64,000 bases of DNA from Erysipelotrichaceae bacterium (lineage in GTDB: Bacteria; Bacillota_I; Bacilli_A; Erysipelotrichales; Coprobacillaceae). Location: contig JAETPY010000004.1 of assembly GCA_021770925.1 (NCBI GenBank), positions 1-64,000 on the forward strand. The letters run 5' to 3'. The translations under genes and the position numbers were made by a program. Positions 1-8,982 of the stretch are shown here, in pieces; within the stretch, counting starts at the first letter, position 1; each line of letters starts with the position of its first letter. The notes under the pieces were generated by a model, which was not told the DNA's origin, did no database searches, and worked only from the letters and a program-made list of their open reading frames with translations.

Positions 1-3000
1 TTATCACCTTTGATAAATCCTAACATATGAATAGCATTAGCTAAACGATAGAATGCACTGTCAACTGTAGTTTGTTCAGCTCTAATATCAGCTAAAACTG
101 TTGTAGCATTAGCTAATGCACTTTCAAATTCAGTTACTACAGCTGGTACAACATTATCTAAAGCTCCTTGATCTTTTAAAGTATTTGCGGTATCAACAGC
201 GATTTGTAATGCTGTTTTGTTGGCATCAACACTTGGTGCCGTTAATTCTCTTGATAATTCAATAATTCCATCTTTCATACGTACTACATCATTCAATACT
301 GTTTGACGTACTGTACTGTTTGCTGCAACTGCACTTCCATAACTTGTTGTTTGCCTTGGTTTTACTAATGTTCCTACTAATTCATTTACCTTGTCTTTTA
401 ATTCATCTGACTGTTCCATTAGATATTTTGCTTTAGCTACATCACGTACTCCTTTTTTAAACATTTCATAACGTGGTGTGCTATAGAAAGATGCATTGTA
501 ATTTTCATCAATTTCATCTCTTTCCATTGGATAAATGTACCATCCATCTCCAGGTTCCCAATAACGATATGTTACATTTTCATGCATATTGTATACCCAG
601 TTATCCCATGCCCAGCGCATGAATCCATTTGTATTTTGAGTTAATGTATACCACATTACCCAGTTGTTATCAGCTGGATCACTGATTGTAAAGTTACCTG
701 GATAATCTCCAGTACATGTATAGATTGTTGTTGTCAATCCTAATTCTTTTCTATGTGTTGCTAAGGCTTTTGTTGCCTGATTTGTTGATTGATCTACATT
801 TCCTAAATTGATTGAAATATCATCGATTTGATCTGTAAAGTCATAGCTTGAGTTGTTATCAAAATTGAATGCTGATGAAATTTTGAAGCTTTTTCCATTT
901 TCATCTGTCAATCCATTGATTAATTCTACTGCTGGTCTTAACTGACTTAATCCTCTTTCATCCATTGAAATATATGTCATTTCAAACCATCCTTTTTCTT
1001 TTGAATGGTTCATAAAGTCTGTTAAGAATGTTGTCCAGATTTCCTGCCAGTCTGTCGCTCCTGGTGTATATGATTTTTTAACTGTACTTCCAGTTGCTTC
1101 ATCATAATATGCTATTTGATTGTTCCAAGGTACGATACTGTAACATTTGATTTGTCCAACTCCATTTTCTGGATCTAATACTCCACATTCGATTTGGAAA
1201 TTGATCCATGCATCATACCATGTATAATCAAATTCAAATGTTCCATCAGTTTTCTTTGTCCATTTTACCATTGATGGATCGTTATAGTATGACTGATGAT
1301 TCCATGCTTCTTCTACAACATTAGCTACTACATCTTGTCCTCCCATAGATGCATATTCTTTCATAGAAGCACGCATTAAGTTAAAATGTTCTTCTGTGAA
1401 ATAGAAATCTTCTGCAAGTTCGTTTGAGATTCCTCCAGATGGTTTTTCTCCTAATCCTAAATAATAGTTAGCTACAGAGAATGGATGCTGCCAGATTTGA
1501 ACTTGTGTATCTGTTTCACTTATTTCAGGCTGTAATAAATCAAGCACTTCAAATTCATAATTAAATACATATGGTTCTTCTAATTCATCAGCAGTTACTG
1601 TTACTGTTCCTTGATATAATCCAGGTTGAACATCTTTTGGCACATTGATTGTTACCCATCCAAACTTAACTGTACCAGCTTCAATATCAGTTTTACCACC
1701 TTTATAAATTACATCTGGGAATGCTTTTACTGGAGCTGATGAGCTTCCACGACCAACATTAGCCAAAACCTCTTTTAACCATTTAACTTCAACATTACTA
1801 GATGAAATAACTGAATTTCCATTTACAAAATCACTGACAGTTATTTCAGCATTATGAACATCTTTATCTCTTGTACAAAGAACAACCTTAGAACTTAAAA
1901 CATCACCTTTCCAAGCAACATCTTTCCAGCTGTCTGTATAATTTGATAATAAACTATCATAATTTTCTTGAGTTTCTAATACATTTGTTGATCCAACATA
2001 AGCAGATAAAAATTCTACTGCAGGAACAACTTTAACATTTACGCTAGCACTAATGTCTGTTCCTTTTACAGTTGCAGTCACAACTGTATTAGCTTTTTCA
2101 GTACTGATTGCTGTAATAGTACCACTACTATCTACAGTAACAACATTTTCATCAGCGCTTTCCCAAACAATTTGTTTATTAGTTGCTACACTAGGTGCAA
2201 CAGCTGCTGTGATTTGTTTAGTTTGTCCACTTTCTAAAACAATATTTGTATCACTTAAAGTGATTTCTGATGGATTAATAGCTCCATGATAGATTTTAGC
2301 AAAATCTACTTGAATAGCTCCACTTGCATCTTCTGGCAACATTACTTTAATTGTATGTTGTCCATCAGTTAATTCTTCTGATGCAAATATTAATTGCTGA
2401 TGAACACGGCTGCCTGTAGTTGTACCATCAGCTTGACCTGCTGCCACACCATCAATAAATACATCATAAACACCATGACCAGAATCCTTAGTAGCATAAA
2501 TTTCTACTTTAGTTCCAATGAATGTTATTTCAAAAAAGTCACCGGCATGAGCATAATGTTCATCACCATTTGAGAACATATCATAATGCCCTGTTCCTCC
2601 TGTCCATCCACCTGTATATTTAAATTTAAACATTTCGTCACTACTAGTTACGTCACTGTCTTCGATTTTAGAAACATATTGATCAACTGGTTCTTCATCG
2701 ACTCCTAATACTTTAACATAATCAATTTCTCCATCAGTTCCTGATGCAGCAGAATTCTTAGTTTTAGAAAGTTCTACTTCTAAAACATGTTCTCCATATT
2801 CAATTCCTGTTTTTTCATAAATTTTACCAGATGCTACTCTACTTTCACTATAAGCATCTACACTATCAATCTTTTCACCGTCTAAATAAATATTATAAAT
2901 ACCTAAACCAGATTGTTTTTCACCATATAATTCAATTCCAGTACCTTTAAATTTAATTTCATAGCTTGGTAATTCATCACCTTCAGTATAACAGCTATTA

Positions 3001-3218
3001 AAATTATACCAGTGTTCATCCCCATCATAAAAGCGATCAGGATATCCTGTACTTGTTTTCCAGTTACCTTTAAAATTAAATTGATGTAAGTCTTCTCCAG
3101 TTTGAGAGTCATTAATAATCAATTCTGTCTCTTGAGCCTTTGCACTAATTGCTGAAAGCGGTAATAAACTAATTACCATCATTAATGTTAAAAATATGGC
3201 TCCTATTTTAGTCTTCAT
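1..3218 (-). CDS. Secreted multidomain GH123/DUF4091-like glycosidase (C-terminus beyond window)
   Basis: The frame is open from an ATG at 3218 (GGAGGA site just upstream) to the window edge, so the C-terminus is missing. About 1,070 residues are visible. A Sec signal peptide (about 1-28) is followed by two similar beta-sandwich, carbohydrate-binding-like modules (about 35-170 and 190-320), an Ig-like Big_2 domain (about 325-405), and a large catalytic region (about 410-1000) resembling DUF4091/GH123 beta-N-acetylgalactosaminidases. A D-E pair near residues 753-754 (TYISMDER) is the likely catalytic pair; in GH123 a D-E pair supports substrate-assisted hydrolysis. A helical FIVAR-type module starts near 1000. 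The role, trimming host or mucin glycans at the cell surface, is inferred. A wall anchor would lie outside the window. The family call is from motif memory, so the exact substrate is uncertain. Confidence 0.75.
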   Translation of the reverse strand, partial: MKTKIGAIFLTLMMVISLLPLSAISAKAQETELIINDSQTGEDLHQFNFKGNWKTSTGYPDRFYDGDEHWYNFNSCYTEGDELPSYEIKFKGTGIELYGEKQSGLGIYNIYLDGEKIDSVDAYSESRVASGKIYEKTGIEYGEHVLEVELSKTKNSAASGTDGEIDYVKVLGVDEEPVDQYVSKIEDSDVTSSDEMFKFKYTGGWTGGTGHYDMFSNGDEHYAHAGDFFEITFIGTKVEIYATKDSGHGVYDVFIDGVAAGQADGTTTGSRVHQQLIFASEELTDGQHTIKVMLPEDASGAIQVDFAKIYHGAINPSEITLSDTNIVLESGQTKQITAAVAPSVATNKQIVWESADENVVTVDSSGTITAISTEKANTVVTATVKGTDISASVNVKVVPAVEFLSAYVGSTNVLETQENYDSLLSNYTDSWKDVAWKGDVLSSKVVLCTRDKDVHNAEITVSDFVNGNSVISSSNVEVKWLKEVLANVGRGSSSAPVKAFPDVIYKGGKTDIEAGTVKFGWVTINVPKDVQPGLYQGTVTVTADELEEPYVFNYEFEVLDLLQPEISETDTQVQIWQHPFSVANYYLGLGEKPSGGISNELAEDFYFTEEHFNLMRASMKEYASMGGQDVVANVVEEAWNHQSYYNDPSMVKWTKKTDGTFEFDYTWYDAWINFQIECGVLDPENGVGQIKCYSIVPWNNQIAYYDEATGSTVKKSYTPGATDWQEIWTTFLTDFMNHSKEKGWFEMTYISMDERGLSQLRPAVELINGLTDENGKSFKISSAFNFDNNSSYDFTDQIDDISINLGNVDQSTNQATKALATHRKELGLTTTIYTCTGDYPGNFTISDPADNNWVMWYTLTQNTNGFMRWAWDNWVYNMHENVTYRYWEPGDGWYIYPMERDEIDENYNASFYSTPRYEMFKKGVRDVAKAKYLMEQSDELKDKVNELVGTLVKPRQTTSYGSAVAANSTVRQTVLNDVVRMKDGIIELSRELTAPSVDANKTALQIAVDTANTLKDQGALDNVVPAVVTEFESALANATTVLADIRAEQTTVDSAFYRLANAIHMLGFIKGD

Positions 3219-3415
3219 AATTTCTCCTCCTTATATTTTCTTAATATTTGGTTTTTTAATTTAATTGTAGCACTTCCCTTCTTATAAAATGTAACCCCTT
3301 TCTATATAAGAATTTTAATATTGTTATCATTTTTTGTATTTATAAATTTTAAAGATTTATTTATACTTTTTAAAATCAGAGATAAAAGAGCCAGTAAAAA
3401 CAGACCTCTTATAAA

Positions 3416-3832
3416 TCAATTATTTTGCTTATATTCTAAAAAATCACTACATTCAATAACCTTATCTAATAACCCAGCATTTTCTACATTACTAATATTA
3501 TAAACATAAACTGGAATTTGATCGATAACTTTTCCATCAATATCATAAATATCACAAATCACTTTATTATACTCATTATCAGGGTTACTTTCACCAAAAT
3601 AACTTTCTAATTCATCTAAGACATCAATAAATTCAGAATCAACTTCATGAATTTCTCCTAAAACTAAAGCATTTCCCTCTAATAACAATGCTGGATACTT
3701 CTTCCCTTTAAGAGTCATCAATTTACCCCTAACATAACCATATTTCCTAAAACTATCTTTATCTTTTAAATAAAAATCATAATTATACATTCCCTTACGT
3801 AATGTACCATATACAAATATTTTTTCTTTCAT
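3416..3832 (-). CDS. Gamma-glutamylcyclotransferase-like (AIG2/GGCT fold) protein
   Basis: This 138-residue protein starts FVYGTLRKGMYNY, the YGTLRxG signature that forms the substrate loop of the GGCT/AIG2 fold. An acidic stretch around residues 70-80 (VDVLDELESYFGE-type) supplies the usual catalytic glutamate. The family releases 5-oxoproline from gamma-glutamyl amino acids or peptides, although many bacterial members have unknown substrates. The ATG overlaps the stop of the decayed pyroglutamyl-peptidase gene upstream by one base (TAATG), so the two were once translationally coupled. Both enzymes handle 5-oxoproline chemistry, which supports the pairing. Confidence 0.8.
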   Translation of the reverse strand: MKEKIFVYGTLRKGMYNYDFYLKDKDSFRKYGYVRGKLMTLKGKKYPALLLEGNALVLGEIHEVDSEFIDVLDELESYFGESNPDNEYNKVICDIYDIDGKVIDQIPVYVYNISNVENAGLLDKVIECSDFLEYKQNN

Positions 3833-4284
3833 TAATGTGTTGCACCACCTGTAATCTTAAGATTTTCTTTTGTTTCAACAATCGCTGCTGTTAAACCTTC
3901 AACAATTTTTTCCAATGCCATAGACGGCATATTTTTATCAGTTACTTGTCGAGACAAAAATGGAATGTGAATAAATCCACTTCTTTTCCCTGGATATTTA
4001 GTCTCAATAATATATCTTACACCATAAGCAACATGATTACATACAAATGTTCCTGAATCTTAGATACCATTGCCTTAATTGGAACATTAACATAATAGAT
4101 ATCAAGATCATGTTCTTTAATTGCCTCATCAATTACTTTTAATGACCGATGACAAACAGCTGGTATTTCTAACTTAATTATTTTAGCACCTGCAATTTCA
4201 TCTGGTAATTTTTTCTACTGATTCAATTGACGGATTGACTTTTTCATCACCAAAAGAATCAAAACCTGTTACTAATATTTTCAT
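3832..4284 (-). pseudogene. pcp: Decayed pyroglutamyl-peptidase I (pcp)
   Basis: Reading leftward from the ATG at 4284 gives [19 protein letters not shown], the Pcp N-terminus, until a stop after about 28 codons. The next frame continues [17 protein letters not shown] and ends EAIKEHDLDI. About 45 residues that should carry the catalytic Glu are then absent, and VPIKAMVSKIQE follows. A further short deletion and frame change leads to GTFVCNHVAYGVRYIIETKY and the proper C-terminus, with the nucleophile Cys and the catalytic His (FIHIPF) still present. The intact family is about 215 residues; only about 150 codons remain. The enzyme would remove N-terminal pyroglutamate from peptides. At least one frameshift and two deletions make it non-functional. 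Confidence 0.88.
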
Positions 4285-4651
4285 TAACTCCTCCATTTCC
4301 AGCCGTATTTTTCGATCGACCACAAACATGTGATCAAAACCTTAATTTACTATTAATCTAAATAGATTTAGTATATTTCTATGCGATTTGTTTTTATCAT
4401 AAGTAATATCTATAATCTCTCTGTTTCCCTTGATTAATAACAAATTTTATTTTCTCACTTACACCTCAATAAAACTATAGATAACAGTTTTAATTTTATA
4501 ATATTTTAATAAAGTGGACAATAATTTTATACTGTGATTATAGATTTTTATTAAAAGAAATTTAAATTCTTATTGTTTTTCAAGATTTAACTTGATGTCA
4601 GCTTTAAAAAATGGTATTTTTTTATTAAACATTTATGTAAAGGGGAACATT
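4285..4651. other. Divergent intergenic region, nothing recognised
   Basis: This AT-rich spacer lies between the leftward pcp remnant and rightward lysC. I looked for a lysine riboswitch or T-box ahead of aspartokinase and saw neither. A small palindromic stretch (GATCgaccacaaacatgtGATC, about 4303-4335) is the only structure noticed. Confidence 0.4.
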
Positions 4652-5971
4652 ATGAAAAAAATCGTTAAATTTGGAGGTTCATCATTAGCTGATGCAACAC
4701 AATTTAAAAAAGCAGCTAAAATCATTAAAAGTGATGAATCTCGACGCTATGTTGTGCCTTCAGCACCTGGTAAGCGATTCAAAGAAGATATTAAAGTAAC
4801 TGATTTATTATATCAGGCATATAATGCTAAAGACGAAAAAACATTTGAAAAGACATTCAATCAAATTAAAGATCGTTTTCAAAGCATTATTGATGAATTA
4901 AAACTAGATTTATCTTTAGAAAAAGAATTTGTAACCATAAAAAAAGCTTTTCAAAATAAAGTTGGCATCGACTATGCTGCTAGCCGTGGTGAATATTTAA
5001 ACGGTATTGTTTTAGCTAATTATTTAGGATTTGAATTTATTGATGCCAGTGAAGTGATTTTTATTGATAAACATGGAAATTATGATGAAGCTGTAACTGA
5101 TCCAATTTTATCTAAACGTTTAAGTGAGGTTAGCAATGCTGTTATTCCTGGTTTTTATGGTTCCTTGAATGATGGCAGTAAAACTATCAAAACATTTTCA
5201 CGTGGAGGAAGCGATGTCACAGGATCAATCATTGCCCGCAATGGTCATGTAGATCTATATGAAAACTGGACTGACGTATCAGGATTTTTAGTTGCTGATC
5301 CTAGAATCGTTAGAAATCCAGCTACAATTGGAACAATTACATATAAAGAATTACGAGAACTATCATATATGGGGGCTAGTGTTCTTCATGAAAATTCAAT
5401 CTTTCCAATCCGTAATGAAGGAATTCCAATTCAAATCAAAAATACTAATCGTCCTGAAGATGAAGGGACTTTGATTGTAGAAACTACTTGTCATAAACCT
5501 GATCATGTAATTACTGGGATTGCTGGAAAAAAAGGATTTGCTACAATTATGATTGAAAAGGATATGATGAATAGTGAGATTGGTTTTGGACGCAAGGTTC
5601 TACAAGTATTAGAAGATAATAATTTATCTTTTGAACATACACCTTCTGGTATTGATACAATGACAATTGTAGTTGAAACAAAATCTTTTATTGATAAAGA
5701 ACAAGAAATCTTATCTGGAATTCATCGAGCTGTGCATCCTGATTCAATTGAGCTAGAATCTGATTTAGCTTTAATTGCTATTGTTGGTAGAGGAATGAAA
5801 GACGGTCGCGGTACTGCCGCTAAAGTTTTCTCTGCTCTAGCAAATGAAAATATAAATATTAAAATGATCGATCAAGGATCTTCAGAATTAAATATTATTG
5901 TTGGAGTTAAAAATATTCATTTTAATAATGCTATTCGAGCAATTTACAAGATGTTTATTACAGAAGAATAA
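4652..5971 (+). CDS. lysC: Aspartokinase
   Basis: The protein phosphorylates aspartate, the first step towards lysine, threonine, methionine and diaminopimelate for peptidoglycan. It starts MKKIVKFGGSSLADA, the KFGGSS phosphate-binding motif; the ATG at 4652 follows AAAGGGG, so an in-frame ATG 60 bases upstream is not needed. The FSRGGSDVTGS loop (about residue 200) completes the kinase fold. Two ACT domains follow, about 300-360 and 375-439 (the second contains VGRGMKDGRGTAAKV), so allosteric feedback is expected. At 439 residues it is monofunctional, with no homoserine dehydrogenase part. It is a stand-alone gene with its own terminator. Confidence 0.95.
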   Translation: MKKIVKFGGSSLADATQFKKAAKIIKSDESRRYVVPSAPGKRFKEDIKVTDLLYQAYNAKDEKTFEKTFNQIKDRFQSIIDELKLDLSLEKEFVTIKKAFQNKVGIDYAASRGEYLNGIVLANYLGFEFIDASEVIFIDKHGNYDEAVTDPILSKRLSEVSNAVIPGFYGSLNDGSKTIKTFSRGGSDVTGSIIARNGHVDLYENWTDVSGFLVADPRIVRNPATIGTITYKELRELSYMGASVLHENSIFPIRNEGIPIQIKNTNRPEDEGTLIVETTCHKPDHVITGIAGKKGFATIMIEKDMMNSEIGFGRKVLQVLEDNNLSFEHTPSGIDTMTIVVETKSFIDKEQEILSGIHRAVHPDSIELESDLALIAIVGRGMKDGRGTAAKVFSALANENINIKMIDQGSSELNIIVGVKNIHFNNAIRAIYKMFITEE

Positions 5972-5982
5972 TTAAAATTTTT

Positions 5983-6009
5983 AGGGGCTAAAAATCTAGC
6001 CCCTTTTAC
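5983..6009 (+). terminator. Rho-independent terminator after lysC
   Basis: AGGGGCTA pairs with TAGCCCCT around a short A-rich loop, and a T run follows directly, 12 bases after the lysC stop. Confidence 0.85.
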
Positions 6010-6039
6010 TTTCCCATATCTCATATCACGATAAACTTT

Positions 6040-7536
6040 TTATTTAATATCCTTCCACATTAATGTAAAACGTACAGCTTTACTCCAGCCTTTTAATAAC
6101 TCTTCTCGATAATCATCCACAATTCGGGGTTTAAATTCCTGATCAAGCATCCAATTATTTTTTATTTCCTCTTTATTTTTCCAAAATCCAACAGCTAATC
6201 CCGCTAAATAGGCAGCACCTAAAGCTGTAGTCTCAATTATTAACGGACGATGTACTAAACAATTAGAAATATCACTTTGAAACTGCATCAAAAAATCATT
6301 TGCACTAGCACCACCATCAACCTTTAAGCATTTTAAACCAATATTAGTATCTTCCAGCATTGACTGTATCACATCATTTGTTGAATAGGCAATCGATTCC
6401 AATGCTGCTCTAATAAAATGTTCCTTACTAGTCCCTCTAGTAAGACCAACAATCGTACCTTTTGCATAGGGATCCCAATAAGGAGCCCCTAATCCAGTAA
6501 AAGCAGGAACAAAATATACACCACCTGTATCATTCACACTTAAAGCATAATCAATTGATTCAGGAGCACTTTTTATCATTTTCAAACCATCCCGCAGCCA
6601 CTGCATTACCGCCCCTCCTACAAATACACTTCCTTCTAACGCATAATTAACTTCATTTTTATCACTAGCAGTAATTGTAGTAATTAAGCCCTGTTTAGAC
6701 TGACATATTTTACTACCCGTGTTCATCAATAAAAAACATCCTGTTCCATACGTATTTTTAGCTTCCCCTGGCTCAAAACAGCATTGTCCAAATAACGCTG
6801 CCTGTTGATCCCCCGCAGCTCCACAAACAGGAATACTTCCCCCAAGAATTCCCTCTTTACTATATCCATAAATACAGCTGGAAGGTTTTACCTCTGGCAA
6901 CATACTTCCAGGTATTTTAAAATATTCTAATAATTCTTCATCCCAACAAAGATTTTTAATATCATACAGCATTGTTCTTGATGCATTTGTGTAATCTGTT
7001 ACATGAACCTTACCACCAGTTAAATTATAAATCAGCCAGGTGTCAATTGTTCCAAATAACAGCTTATCTTCGTTTGCTAATTTTCTTGCACCTTCAACAT
7101 TTTCTAATATCCAGGCAATCTTAGAAGCTGAAAAATAAGCATCTGGTATTAACCCGGTTGTTTCAATAACCTTTTTTTCAAGTCCATCTTTTTTTAATTT
7201 ATCAATCATCTCTGCACTTCTACGACATTGCCAAACAATTGCATTATAAATCGGTTTACCTGTTTCTTTATTCCAAACAACTGTGGTTTCTCTTTGATTA
7301 GTTATTCCAATTCCAACAAGATCAGCTGCTTTAGTATTGCTCAATGCCTGAGCCTCAATCATTACTGATAACTGTGAAGACCATATTTCTAAAGGATTAT
7401 GTTCAACCCATCCAGGTTTAGGAAATATTTGTTGAAATTCTTTTTGAGCTTTAGCAATTACTCTTCCCCTATGATCAAAAATAATACATCGTGAACTAGT
7501 TGTTCCCTGGTCTAAAGCCATAACATATTTAGACAT
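6040..7536 (-). CDS. glpK: Glycerol kinase
   Basis: The enzyme makes sn-glycerol 3-phosphate from glycerol and ATP. The protein starts [17 protein letters not shown], the FGGY-kinase phosphate-1 motif, and has the C-terminal adenosine motif [14 protein letters not shown] near residue 410. The ATG at 7536 sits behind a clear GGAGG; longer in-frame starts lack a ribosome site. The 498 residues match the usual length. There is no glpF or glpD beside it. It lies between a terminator for lysC and the yibE/F-like gene, so it is probably monocistronic. Confidence 0.95.
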   Translation of the reverse strand: MSKYVMALDQGTTSSRCIIFDHRGRVIAKAQKEFQQIFPKPGWVEHNPLEIWSSQLSVMIEAQALSNTKAADLVGIGITNQRETTVVWNKETGKPIYNAIVWQCRRSAEMIDKLKKDGLEKKVIETTGLIPDAYFSASKIAWILENVEGARKLANEDKLLFGTIDTWLIYNLTGGKVHVTDYTNASRTMLYDIKNLCWDEELLEYFKIPGSMLPEVKPSSCIYGYSKEGILGGSIPVCGAAGDQQAALFGQCCFEPGEAKNTYGTGCFLLMNTGSKICQSKQGLITTITASDKNEVNYALEGSVFVGGAVMQWLRDGLKMIKSAPESIDYALSVNDTGGVYFVPAFTGLGAPYWDPYAKGTIVGLTRGTSKEHFIRAALESIAYSTNDVIQSMLEDTNIGLKCLKVDGGASANDFLMQFQSDISNCLVHRPLIIETTALGAAYLAGLAVGFWKNKEEIKNNWMLDQEFKPRIVDDYREELLKGWSKAVRFTLMWKDIK

Positions 7537-7767
7537 TATTTTTTCCTCCTTAAAACTCATTAAAATAATTCTAGCATAAATATTTATTATCAACAGTAAA
7601 AATATTCTAAATATCTTTACAAAAAGCTATCTATTAAATAAAGATAGTAGATTTGTCTGTTAATAAAGAAAAAAGAGGTTTTATCTTGAAATCAAAAATA
7701 AAGATTTATATGATACAGCTACAAAATTGCTTTGTGGTCTTTTATTGAAGCAATAAATTAAAATACT

Positions 7768-8934
7768 TTAATCAATCAGTAACTCTTCGTCTTCATTATT
7801 TCCAACCAAAAATATTGTTGCAACAAAAGAAGCAATTGGTACTGTTAAAACAATTCCTAAAGTTCCTGCAATGCCTTGAGCAAATTCAATAGCAATATAA
7901 TTAGAATTTAATAACTGTAATGTATCTACATTATATGAAAACAATACTAATAATGATATAAAAGCACTTCCTGTAAAAGCTAAAATCAAGGTATTAGTCA
8001 TTGTTCCAATCATATCCTTCCCAATTTCTATTCCTGAATCAAACAGCTCTTTTCTAGTCAAATTAGGCTGATGATAATAGACTTCATATAACGCTGAAAC
8101 AATTGACATTCCTACATCCATGATTGCTCCTAATGATGAAATTAAAATTCCTGCAAATAATATTTCTTTAATTTGTAAATTGGTAGCCCTTGTAATCAAG
8201 ACTAAACTTTCTGCTTCATCACTACTAAAGCCATTAACATTTAAGATAATAGACATTAAATAAAAGCATCCCGCACTTAAAATCACTCCCAATATTGTTG
8301 ATATTATTGCTCCATAAGTTTTTTTAGATTTACCATTTAACAACATTAAAGTAACAATTGTTGAAAGAATTACACAAATTACACTCATGATTACTGGAGC
8401 ATATCCTGAAAATACTGTTGGCAGCAAAAAGAAAATAACTAAATACAAGGTATAAGCTAAACCAATGATTGATTTTATTCCTTTTCCCTTACCAATCGTA
8501 ATAACTGCCATAAATAATATTAATATAAATACGATCATTCCTAAACTACGATCAAAATTATATATTGTATAATATGCATCGATTCCATCAGGTTCATCTG
8601 CGGAAATAATGACTTTAGTTCCCACTTTAACTTCGATATTATGAACAGCTGTTAAGTAGTTATCCATAGATACTATCTTTCCTTTACTTTTTCCTTCCAA
8701 TATTTTAACCTTAACAACCTGTTTACCTAGATTAATCTTTAACTCTTCGTCATATTCAACATCGCTGCTTGTTACTTCAACAACTTCACTACTGACAAAA
8801 TCGGTAGTATCATTATTAACTCTTGAATAATCTTTTTTTAAATAGTTATCAAATAATAATGATGCTATAACTGTCATTAAAATAATAATTATTACAATTT
8901 TATTTTCTTTTAATTCTTTAATAAATTTTTCCAT
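7768..8934 (-). CDS. YibE/F-family membrane protein
   Basis: This 388-residue protein has an N-terminal membrane anchor (about 13-30), an extracytoplasmic OB-like region (about 45-125) and then about seven hydrophobic segments. A glycine-rich SSLGAIMDVGMSIVSALYEV stretch near residue 265 is typical of the YibE/F family. The family is found in many Firmicutes next to secreted or wall proteins, but its transport substrate is unknown. It follows the wall-anchored phosphoesterase gene, separated by a strong hairpin, so it is probably transcribed partly by read-through. Confidence 0.85.
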   Translation of the reverse strand: MEKFIKELKENKIVIIIILMTVIASLLFDNYLKKDYSRVNNDTTDFVSSEVVEVTSSDVEYDEELKINLGKQVVKVKILEGKSKGKIVSMDNYLTAVHNIEVKVGTKVIISADEPDGIDAYYTIYNFDRSLGMIVFILILFMAVITIGKGKGIKSIIGLAYTLYLVIFFLLPTVFSGYAPVIMSVICVILSTIVTLMLLNGKSKKTYGAIISTILGVILSAGCFYLMSIILNVNGFSSDEAESLVLITRATNLQIKEILFAGILISSLGAIMDVGMSIVSALYEVYYHQPNLTRKELFDSGIEIGKDMIGTMTNTLILAFTGSAFISLLVLFSYNVDTLQLLNSNYIAIEFAQGIAGTLGIVLTVPIASFVATIFLVGNNEDEELLID

Positions 8935-8947
8935 GTATTACCTTTAA

Positions 8948-8980
8948 AAATTTAGTGGTAATATCATTACCACTAAATTT
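8948..8980 (-). terminator. Perfect 15-bp hairpin between the phosphoesterase and yibE/F-like genes
   Basis: AAATTTAGTGGTAAT and its exact complement are separated by three bases. It lies 3 bases after the phosphoesterase stop and 14 bases before the next ATG. The T tail is short, so it may act as a partial terminator or an mRNA-stabilising stem. Confidence 0.7.
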
Positions 8981-8982
8981 AT

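Noticed and set aside
2053-2289. Frames opposite the large surface proteins, for example 78 codons here and others at 51446-51925 and 52805-53200
   Set aside because: They are antisense shadows of well-supported coding regions, with hydrophobic or Ser/Thr-rich composition typical of reverse frames.
4285-4651. Possible lysine riboswitch or T-box before aspartokinase
   Set aside because: None of the conserved boxes or an anti-terminator/terminator pair could be found.
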